Assembly (NCBI GenBank): GCA_944470555.2
Contig: OX104130.1
Coordinates: 50,129,491-50,193,490 of the forward strand
Source: Heterobilharzia americana
Lineage: Eukaryota; Platyhelminthes; Trematoda; Strigeidida; Schistosomatidae
Reading direction: 5' to 3'
DNA length: 64,000 nt
The notes under the pieces were generated by a model that ran no database searches, was not told where the DNA came from, and saw nothing but the letters and a program-made list of their open reading frames with translations. How positions within the stretch are numbered: the first letter of the stretch is position 1; every line of letters begins with the position of its first letter. This document shows, piece after piece, positions 25,501-37,500 of this stretch. Made by a program: the position numbers and the translations under genes.

Positions 25501-28500
25501 AGAATCAATTATAGAACTGGATACGGTGAAATACCATTTACAATCACCAAAGCTTTTATAAGGTTTTGCCAACAAACGCTTTGTATGCCAAGGCATTCAA
25601 AGCTGAATAGCAGATACAGAAAAACAGTAATTAAAAGCAATATACACCAGCTTGATATCAAAACACTGTGTTTAGCGAATAAACGAAATATTTTATGAAT
25701 GATTCTCAGCAGTTAAACAGACGTTTTCTATTTTGTAGAATACAGGATTATTTTTTCTGAAGTAAATAGTACTCATTAAATATTTCTCATTCAAAACATA
25801 TGACTTCCGTAATTATTTTTAATAATCACGAAATGCACCCAGTAATCTTGTGCACAGTTGCTCACCAGGCAATAAACCACACGTGATGGCACATGACACT
25901 ACCTGACTACCCAAACCTCGGTAGGTGGAGTGGGGTTCAAACTCATGACCCACCGGTAGAAAGTCAACTTCTTGAACCAGTGAGTCACAGTTCCAATGAA
26001 TAAATTCTGGTCGTACAATCAAGAAAATAGTTCGCCACTATGAAAGTAGGAATTAATAGCGTAGTTTATCAAGAGCATGGCTAAATATGACTTATCATAC
26101 GAGAAAGTACGCTGTTCGAAAGAAATCAACTATTTATTGCCTACTGAACGTATCGAAACATACTGCTGAACAAAATGAGTAGTCAAAAACCACTCATGTT
26201 GATTTGTAGATCTAGCTATTTAGATCAATTTGATCGGAAAACCGGATGACCGTTTTGCTTGAGGTTATCAACGACATGCGCAGAAAAGCTCGGCTTTCAG
26301 AGCCAAATGTTTCAGATCTATCGAATTCGAGCGACTAACTCAAATCTATTAGCATATCTGAAAAGAGTAATCAGTTAGTAAATTATTTATAAACTGACTT
26401 GTCTACATTGACCAAGTGATCATCTAGTTTACATCAGTTTGACCTAGTTAGCAAAATCTACACCTTAGCACAAACGTTTCCTAGCTATTCATGTTGTCTA
26501 GTGGTACATTTCATCAGTTCATGATATTGATCTAAGACCACACTTTTGACCTTGTCTGGGTGGTTTCCAACGACAACCTGGTTGAGACCACAATTAAGCA
26601 GTTGAAAAAACTGCTCAGCTTTGAATAATATTGACATGCACTATGCAATTGGCAAATAATTCCCAAGTTGCTAGGCATCCTCAAGACAAGACGGTTTTAA
26701 TAACATCTCAGGTTCTAAAATTACAAGCTTTTGAATATCATAAAATCGAAAATTTAGGCCTAAATGAAAAGCAGGCTACATGGCAATATGAAATCTTTAT
26801 TCAAAGGGTTTTTGTGACAAAGATGCTTTGATAATAAACGAAACCTAGAAAATACTCTGCGGAAAATAAATACATACGTTGCTATTTTTATTGCCATGAA
26901 TTCGTAACAGCTCTTGAGGAGAAAATCACATCCCCAATTTTTGCCGTACTTCCAGTCTTGAGCCATAGACATATTGACGTTATACCATCTGTAATTTAGT
27001 TAAAATTATGTTTAAGGTTAGTGTTTTAAACCAGCAACATTTGAATGATCATAAAAATGAAAGATGTCAGAAATATAAAACTTGGACACTGTGGTTGAGC
27101 TTAATTCCATGTTAGATATTTTCTTATTTCAATATAGCGCATAGTGATACAGTACCACTTATTTGGCTTACCAAGTATACAATAATAAAAGTAATATTGT
27201 TACTTGCATTATTCCACAATTGATTGAACCGGATTCGATCAGCGTTTGAAGCGATCGATTCCTAGTTTGAGTCCTAATGGGAACAACATCGCTTACTATA
27301 AGACAGGTACATCCATCTGACGATTCCTAAATGGGACGAAACGCGCGTCCTGGATTCCTCTACTAGCCACCATTCATCATAAATAAAAAATAGAAACATA
27401 GACAATATCAACGCATCTCCACAGGAGCCCATATGCCAATAGAGACCGACCAAATTCAGTCCAATCAACGACAGGATAATACACGTAACAAGATTGAGAC
27501 TATACTTGTCATACATTAAGTGGCTATCGTAACTCGGTGGTCTAGTGGATAACGCTGACATTTAGAAAGATCGGTCTCGAGTTCGAGTCTTAGTGGGAAC
27601 AAAATCGCTTACTGGGAGGCAGTTACATCCAGCTGACGAGTTTCAAATAGCACAAAAACGCGGGTCCTGAATTCCGCTGCTAGCCACTATCCATCATCAA
27701 TATAATAACAAAAGTAATTTAAATACGGCAGTAGGAAAACAAATATTATGAGATGATATCATTTTGTCGTTTCTCTATGATCGCATTGGAACTAACATGG
27801 TTGCTAATAATATATTATTCGTCAGTATGCGTAGTTGAGTGATTAATTTATTATAATTTGTTTGAAAACATGTTAGTTGTTATGTGGTTGCAGGGATATT
27901 AATAAATTATATCTTCTACCAATATCTGCCTTCCTAGTGCCACTTTTAAATTTATAAATTGGACAAAATGTTTAAAATAAAAATAGTAATAAGGTAAATA
28001 ATATTGTATCATTGTATGCTATATAAACTAAACGAATATAATACGGAAGCGACATTAGGAGATGAGAAATCAAGGTATAAGATTACATTTATTCAAGAAC
28101 ATTTCGTTTCGTTAAAAAATGTTTCTATCTGATGACACATGCAACGTTCAGATATCGCATGGTGAAAGGACTTTTAAAAGTATCAATAAATCAAAGTTAA
28201 GTAACTATTTAGTCACATTCTCACCACATTTTTCCTCTAAAAAATAAGGGGTAATAATCTGAAGTCAGAAAACTAAATCGATTGTGTAATAACAGGCTAT
28301 ACTGTAAATAACTTCTTAAAAGAGTAATAATCAAGTTACAAATATTTGGATTGGCTTTAAACATCTGCGGAACGACCCGATTTATAGGAAGAATAGAAAT
28401 ACGAAAAGCATATAAACTGTATCATTAAATAGGAATCAGAAAGGGAAAACGTTAAACTTTGAACTTACATTTTCAGTTGACTAAAGTTTGGTCTTCTAAT

Positions 28501-31500
28501 ACATTAATACCAAAGCTGTGATAATTAAGAAGTTCAGACAATACTCACAAGGCAAATGACAGAATGAACGATTTTGCAGCATAATGTAATGTTTCCTATC
28601 GAAAGAAGTCTCTCAGGTCGCCCTGATAATTTAATGGTACCAAACAAACTATCCTGGTTGATGATTCTGAGTTAAACTTCATGCCATAAGAATAACATTC
28701 CAGTTGTCTACGTCCACTAAGTGATGACACACTTATGCTAAGATGGAGTACATTTTCTTACTGCAGGGAAACCACTTATTCTTTTCTTTAAAATTGCCTT
28801 CACATTAAAAATAGCGCTGAAAAGACATTGATTTTCTGAGAACCTTTTACAAAAAATTATTTAAGGTGATATCAGCACATTCTATACCTCTTAGAACAGA
28901 CAGTTTAGATTAGTGCCACGTATACAGATTTTTGTCTAAAAATATGAGGAAATAAAGAAAAGATTTTTATTGATAAAATATGAACTTAGCATAGAGAAAC
29001 AGACTAGAGCTGATAATTATGACGTTTTCTTAGTTTCCTAAACAAAACCTAGAGCGACTTCTCTTTAATGAATGACCGTAATTTTATATTTCATGATAAT
29101 AAAAGACCGTGTAAATAATTTTGTCTTCGACCGTTTCAGTGGTCTCAAACCTACTTTCCTGTTCAAAGTATAAAAATAGTGCAAATACGAGAGTAAGTTC
29201 GAAGATGACTACTAATTCATGAGAAAAGTATGCTAATAATACTTTTTTCGAAGTGAAATGTCATTGTTTAGAAATTTGACTTTTAGAGGGAGAATAAAAA
29301 CGTCTTGGTGACGATCAACTTTTTGAAGTAAGTGAAATCATAAAAACTAACTGAGTAATCTGTTGAATAATGAAAAAAAAGGCACTACTTGATGTAAAAA
29401 GAAGAAATTGTAATCTAGGAAAGATCGTATTTCAGCTGTAATGAGAGTAAAAAGTACAACTACATTATTAACATAGATCGAGCCTCATTACTTTGTTATT
29501 GTTACAATATAAAAATCATCATTACCCAGAATCTTGGAAATATGCCAGCGTTAAAGATGAAATATATGTTTGTTTGGAATAGCTTCCTGACATTAATTCA
29601 TCCTAAAATATGGAAATTCGATGAAGACAAGGTCATGAGATAAAAGAAGGATGATGTTTGAATACATTTTGATTAACAAACACTCACTAACGAGGAAAAT
29701 ACAAGATTCTATGAGAATATTCAACTTCGATAAATATGAGTATGCACATTGAAATTATGTACAATTACCTGAAGTCCTCATAGACTTGGTTTAACTATAA
29801 AATAACTTACGGTTTTTGGTCACAAAAATACCTTCTGTACCTCTTTCCACTGACTTACCTCCGTGATTCTTTTTTCAAAATGAACAAATGCTGTTCCAGG
29901 ACCACCATCATTTTCAACCTCCATTCCATCCAAAGTCGGGCAGTTGTAGTGAGCTCTAGCTTCCTTCTGTAGAAGATTCAATGAGCATAAAATAGTTAAT
30001 AGTAAAATTAACGATAATCGAAAAATGCCAGGAAGGTTACAAATAAGAAATATTCTTAATTATTCTTCCAAGTAACCATCTCGATATGACTAAGGGTAGT
30101 TTGCTACTAAACTGGCAAATAAATTAGACGTCTTCGACACCAACTAAAATGCTTCTTTGTTAGCACTGTAGTTTTCCAGTCCACTTCTGTGAAATACCTA
30201 TCATATAACTATTAAACTAAAATTATTTATTTATCAATACGTAGCCTAGCATGCAGCTTACGGCGTAACATTTTACAGCAAGTACGCTGATGTTACAATT
30301 GCTACCGGTAATAACCCTAAACATGCCTTTTGCCTGTCTAGTCCATTCACAAACAACGCACAAAATCGGCTGCGTGCAGACTCTATTCAAAAGAGGGAAA
30401 ACACACTGAAGCACAACAGCTTAACGAAAAGGAGGAAATCACTTGATTTCTGTCCTAAAGAAGAACGGCTTCCGACAACAAATGGACTATCCTACCGTAC
30501 ATAATAAATATGTCAGGAATTCCGACAAGATTACTGAGACCACTTTGAATTGGTGTAGCTCATAAATCAACAAATTCCCTCGAAACGCTATTATACAGAC
30601 CAAAGGATGCAACAACCAGAGAAGACAAACCGAAAATCATTTACAAAATCAACTGCAGTCACTGTAGTCAACATTACATTGGACAAAGTGGTCACCCTTT
30701 TCGCCTTCGTTTACATGAACACCAATTGGCTATTCAACGTCATGACACTTCATCATTCATTTCAATGCACGTGGACAATTATGGACATTAATTCAATTTT
30801 GACAATGTAGAAATGTTGGACAGAAGAAACACAAAGAATACCAGAGAATTCCTAGAAGTTTGGCATTCAGGTCAGTCAGCAATTAATAGACGCATAGACA
30901 TAGACCCAATCTATCAACCAATGAGAAAATGATGAACGACAGAAACGTCAGAGGTCAAGCAGAGGAACATTCAGCAGGAAAACCTATACAGTCAATGACA
31001 CAACAATTAGAGGAAACAACCAATCGCGAACCAGTTTGTCAGGGCAAGCTACTAAATTACTCACTGAGAGATATTGACAGCTTACTTCATACTGAAGTTA
31101 GTGCTGGTGATTTCATCTAGAAAGACGAAGGCTCCACAATTAAACAACCTTGCTCACTGAACATAATACAACCAAGACCATCCAGCTGAGCTGCGAATAT
31201 CTCCCACAAATAATCATAGAAGAGCTATACACAGTGGATCGTACTTTAATTTGAACAACCTTTATCCAGTAATTTACAAGGAGACACCAATGAAGACACT
31301 TTTCAGTGTTTACTTTAATGAGGCTGCAAGATTATAAAGGACCACAGAAATTCATCGGTACGATGAAGAAAATGTACAGTAAAAGCGAAAAATGTGACAA
31401 CAGGAAATAATTCTGTCGATCTAAATCTTTCCCTCAAAATTCTTGAGGTCTTTTGATAAATTATCTACAGACTGACACTGAGTATGAACTATGGAGCTAC

Positions 31501-34500
31501 AACGCTTGGTACTCGATGACAAATAAATCGCCCAAGAAAATAATCTGAGGTTATTAAGTCCATTTCCCAAATTCCTAGAAAATGCATATTTCAACTCACA
31601 TCCACCTACAGTAACAAAACATACAAGGAGTTTACATAGCTATATGTCTGAGTGTGTTCGAAGGAATTTGTGACTTAAAGGTTCGCAAGTCAGCAGCATT
31701 TTAGCTATTTATGACTAATATAAGTGTAAAACTTGGGCGCTGTGGTAGAATGTAATTCCATATTAGATTTTTTTAATTTGATATATGTCGCGCAGTGATA
31801 TATTACTATCACTGCGTGCGATGAGTAAATTGATAATAAGAGTGAGCTTGTCATCCAGAAATCATTAGGAGTAATCAATGAACAAGCAATATGAAATTCG
31901 TTGCATTTCGTTACAGCAGTAGCTATCAAACAAATTTCAAAAGGCTATGCACTCAAAAGTAAACTTTCCCTGGTCTTTCTCAACCATGGTAAATTTTAAG
32001 TGGTCGCATGGATTTTTTGCATGATCCCATTGGCGAACTGTTTCTTTATTCAGAATTCTTGACGATATTGCCTGAGTTCCAACCGCTTTTGTTTTAGTTG
32101 GTTAATATCAATCCTATAACTTTCTTAACATATTATTTTCTGTATTCTAACTGGTATGAGTTCTTATGCATATTGAATATCCCTACGCTCGACTACTGTC
32201 TAGTCTTCCTCTCTAGATGTTAAATCACCGAATCTTTCTACACACAGGCAAAATTACGAGGTGTTCCTTTACCTCTAATTTATTAAAATCTTTCAACCTT
32301 AAGTATGCAACATCGGTGTCATCTCTTCAAGTCAGTGGTTTTACGTCAAATTAATTAAGGTATGCGAAGGGATTCGGCATAGTTTGGTTACAAATTAACT
32401 CAACGTTGCAAAAATCTGACAAAACACTTGATATATAACATCCACATGGTTCTATGAACTCCTCAGTACTTATATTGATGAATCCCATCGTCCAATTCAC
32501 ATGGCACCTCTACACCTGTAAACACAGCGGACAAGAAACATTCGAATAAGGGAAAATGGAATATTACTGCTATTCTTCAAAAGGAATAAGCAGGAACGTT
32601 CCGTTAATTTCAATGACATGAAGTGATCGAATAAGTCAGAACAAAACAAACCCTTTTTGAGGGAGTTGTGGAGATTTGGAAATATTTCAAGTTGTTATTC
32701 ATCGAAGACTGACATCAGTTGGAGGAACAAAGGAAACCTGATCCATTGGCTCAATGGTAACGCGCTGGCCGCGGAACCTGAAGGTCGCGGGTTCGATCCC
32801 TGGCGGGGTCGTGGGTGCGCACTGCTGTGGAGTCCCATACTAGGACGAAACAGCTGTCCAGTGCTCCCAGGTTTCCTTTGTTCTTCCAACTGATGTCAGT
32901 CTACGATGAATAACAAACCCTTTTTGCTAGGAATTGAACACGGTTAACCATTTTTACTATAATGCGCTTATTAAACCTTGCAAAAAGCAAGTTAAATTTA
33001 ACCCAGTAAACTTCTTCTAATCCTTTTATAGATGTGTTGAACTTGAGTAGTATGGCTGATACATAATGAAACTGCAAAGAGCTCATAAAATATCATTCAA
33101 GGCTTGGTCTAATGACTTTATAAAAATTACTTACCGACTGAAAAATAAGTGGTACTTCTTTATCCATCTTTTATTCCTTAATTGGTGGAAATTATTCATT
33201 TCAAACATGCTAAGGCTTACACAGATATAACTTACACCATTCATTTTTTAATTGTCTTATTAGATGTATAGATTTGTTATTACATAATCTTCATGTTGTT
33301 TGTTTTTAAAAGACAATTTACGTAAAAACATTTTTCCAAAAAAAATACTCTTCAACATTTATAATTTCACTTCATCACTGTAAAGCATTTTACATTGTGT
33401 ACTTTATTTGTAGTCCACTTCAAGAAACCATTATGTATAAGATACATAAATTATGTCAATACTAACAAACTCTTGTGAATGTACTTAGCAGTTTCAAACT
33501 CATATCTCACAGGAAAATGAATCCACCGTAAATATAACTAACGACATGATTTATGACTTGATAATCAAAATACAATTGAATTCTTGATCAAAAAAAAAAC
33601 TCTTGACTAATGGTCCAGAAAATGCTATGCTTAAAATATCGACAACGTATCTGCTTTCTTGGATACATGTGAGGTTTATGATAAACTTCCTAAAATTGAC
33701 AAAGCACTTAATTCATGATGCAATCAAGCAAAATAATTGAATTCTGCATTTTAAGTAGTTTTAATATTCACAGAGGTTTGAATTCTGAGAACAGAATACG
33801 TAATGAAAAAACTATTAATAGATAGAACACACATAAGGTCTCTAAATAGACAAAGGTTGATTAGACCTTAATTAATGATAATGAAGGCAACTGTTAAAGT
33901 AGGCAAACAAATAATGCTACTGCTATTTTTAGATGTTGGTTGTAATAAATTCATAGTACCACTTGACAAAAAACCTTTATGTATTATGCATTTATGGAAA
34001 TATGACTTAGTGAATAGTTTGTGAATCAGTAATGAAAACAATTCTTAAATTCATTTCTATACACCTCCATCTACAATCAAGCATTCCTATTTGTTGAGAC
34101 AAGTATATACTAGTGGTATTCTCCATCCCGACATTATTGGTGATAGATGTTTCAGCTTTAATAGAGTCATTATTCACTTCGCTATTGAAAAGTATATAAA
34201 ATATACGCTTGTTTCTACTACCGGTTTCTGTAGTTTCTATTTCATTAGGATCAAACTGTTTCTACTGAAATTCAAGTCTAAACTAAATATTCACATTTCA
34301 CTACACAAACTTTACTGTATTTGTTAATACAGTGACTTTTCTCGATATTGGAATCAAAGTGATAAATTTAGTGGGATGTACGGAAGATCTATGGCTACAA
34401 AACGAACGACATAGACCAAAACATTGCACAGTCATCTAACCAAATCTATTATCCATATTTCTTATTCTTCCCGAGCTGCTGGTTTTTCGACGGTATGTGA

Positions 34501-37500
34501 AGGATAGGGCAAGTTAAACTCACTAATAGGTTTGGAAGAACAAAGGCATTTATCGTTCGTGAAGTTGTGGAAACTGCAGAAACCCATGTTCGTTGAAATG
34601 TTGTTATTGTTGACTTGCTAAATAAAAACAAGAAAAAGGTTCTGTTAAATTTGATTTCGCTTTAACAAAGTCAAATCAACAGTGAAATGAAAAACATGAT
34701 ATCCACATTTGTTGTAATTCTAATTAGATCAGTCTGTTTGATATAGTACGCAATGCAACAGCATTATTTACTGGATGATGTTACAAGCACAGTTTATTTC
34801 TCATAATCATAACCTTGATATATTATTGCGAATCGAAATTTCATATTTCAGTGGATACACTTAAATAGTAAGTAATAAGAAACTAATTACCCTTTGCAAT
34901 TTATTTTCACAATTCATTGTTTGTCTGAAATGAATAAAACTATGAATACCAGCATTTAAATAGCATCATAATAAGCTTCTTGTTAAGTAAGTGTCACTTA
35001 AGCTGATGCCAACAGCTGCCAAATTATTGACGCATCGTTATTATCAAAGATTGTGCATTTTCTCCAAACTGATGTCCACTAGTCTAGAAGTTCGATTACC
35101 TAACAACAACCTATGTGTATGAAAGCAAATACTTCAGCATGAACATGACTAACTCTTGAAGTTAGCGCTTTCTATGTAGTAAGTAAGAAACCCGTAACAT
35201 GTTTCTGAGTTGCATGTTAAATAGATCAACTTGGAAAATTTACTGTATGCTGTACTTGCATATTATTTTTGAAACCACAAAAAACAAAAGTCAGGTTGTT
35301 CGACAGAACGCAGAACTTCTTTCACTTACCTGGCTATGTAAATAAAATCAGCATCCTGACCAAGGGCAGGTAAATTCGTGTAAGGATCTCTCGGTGTTCG
35401 TGGATTACCATTTTCATCACGCAGAAAGGCATAAGAAGTACTTGAAAAGCCCTATAAGCAGTTGATGAGCACGAATAAAAAATGAGACGCCAATATTTTA
35501 AGAATTCATATAATCCAAATATAACATAAAAATGAACAAAGTAGAACTTCATTGCAAGATCGGTTTGACAGATTTGTATTATAGATACTGGGCGATGATT
35601 GGGAACGACGTGAAAATTTGAGTCACGGTAGGATATGAAACAGCAGCCTCTGAGTTATCAACCCAGTGCTCCCTGGTGAATTCGTGGGTGCGCAATACTG
35701 AGGAGTCCTATTTTATTATTATTAGTCCCTTGGGTTCCTAATGGAACATAGGGCTTCAGTAGCACGTCTCCAGTGAATTCTGTTCTCTGAGATCTTTTGA
35801 ACCTGGTTCCACGACAGCCCACAACCTCTCATTTTCTCCTCGCACGACCTCCTCCATGTCACCCTCAGCTGGGACGCCCAACTCGTCGCTTCCCATGGGG
35901 ATTCCATTCGAGAACCTGGCCTGACGCCTGATGTCCTCAGTCGGCCTTCTCAGTGTATGCCCAATCCATCTCCACTTCCTCCTGCATATTTGTTCAGCAA
36001 AAGGTTCTTGGTTGGTTCGTTCCCAGAGTGAGCTCCTTGTTGCTTATTCTTTCTGGCCATCTCCACTGATCTTCAGTAGCGAGCGTGAGCAGTTGTTGAT
36101 GAATGTCTGTAGTTTATTGGAAATCCCGTTCGTGACGCGCCAAGTCTCTGAGCCATACAGAAGCACTGACTTGACTGGGTTGGTGTTGAAAATCCGGATC
36201 TTGTTCCGCATGCTGAGTGCAGAAGATCTCCACACTGTTTTCAGGCTAATGAACGCCTGTCTTGCTTTTCCGATTCTGACTTTGACGTCCTCGTCTATCC
36301 CGCCTGTAGTTGAAACAGTGCTTCCTAGATAAGTGAAGGAGGTTACTTCCTTTAAGTTTCTCCCGTTGACGGTGATTAGAGTTTGTTGTTGTTGTTGGTG
36401 CACATAATTATATGTTACGTAAACACATTTAACATGACAGTTAAAAAGACTTTGAAAAACAGTTGGAAATTTTCCAACCATTCACCTTATATCAAACATA
36501 TTTAACTGAAGACTATCATGACTAGAAATGTAGGTTGAGAACTTCGCCTACTTTGCATTTTGTGCCTATCTAAGTTCTGTATTTTATTGAACTATTTATA
36601 TTTCTTCTAAATATTATCAAAACACCGATTCACAATTTGTGTTTTACTTCAGAAAAAGTTTTCAAAATTCACGTTCAAATCTTGTTACGAATATCCACGT
36701 GATTGCATACACAATTCTAACCTGAAATACAGATATCTAATGAGCCAGGATACTTTAAAAGTTCCGCAACATAGTTTCCGTCAACCCAGTTTCAACCGAT
36801 TAGAGTCCTTATAAGAATGGCGAGTTGTTAATTGTAATTAATTACAGATATCCTGTGGTAGAATGATTTCTTTATATAGACGAAAGCTCACCTTGTTAGC
36901 TATATTTGAAATATGTATAGAATTAGAACTTACCAATGCATGTGCCATTTCATGAATAAAGGTAGAAACCGTTGCACGAACTTCTTCTGGTGATGCAGAC
37001 AGCTGATTTGGACATAAGTTAACATAACCTGCAACTGGTCTGAATTGAAAAGATGAAATGTTATTTGTACTGTTAAGATTAACATATTTAGATTCTTTCA
37101 ATGACGAATCTATATATTTTTAAATAAACTATTTCCTGGCTAGATGCTCGTTGACACTTGTCAACAAGGCATACTTCTACTGTCAGGGAAGCGACACTCA
37201 CTCATAGACTTGATCTTAGTGGTGTAATCAATATGATTTGAACATGAATCTACTGACAAAGAGAGTTGATTAGTGGCCCCGGAAGTCTTTTAGAAAAATT
37301 TACTGAAGATGCTAAACTATTTAACAAAAAAATCAGTATTTCACTGACATATCCATCTACAAAGAAAAGTGACGACAATGATATCAGAGACTGTTTATTC
37401 CTAACACTTTCTTAGGCTTAAATATTCACTTTTCTGTTGTCAGATTATTTGGATTTCTTGGAAGCTGTAAATGTTACTCTTTAACTTAATCTCATACAGC

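Larger units (their letters stand above)
27390..29520. other. Intron 9 sequence
   Basis: Apart from the second Sm-alpha copy (27520-27705), no gene or repeat was recognised between exons 10 and 9. Confidence 0.4.

Noticed and set aside
33130..33175. Extra invadolysin exon between exons 7 and 8
   Set aside because: Exons 7 and 8 already join in phase and match the family without a gap.
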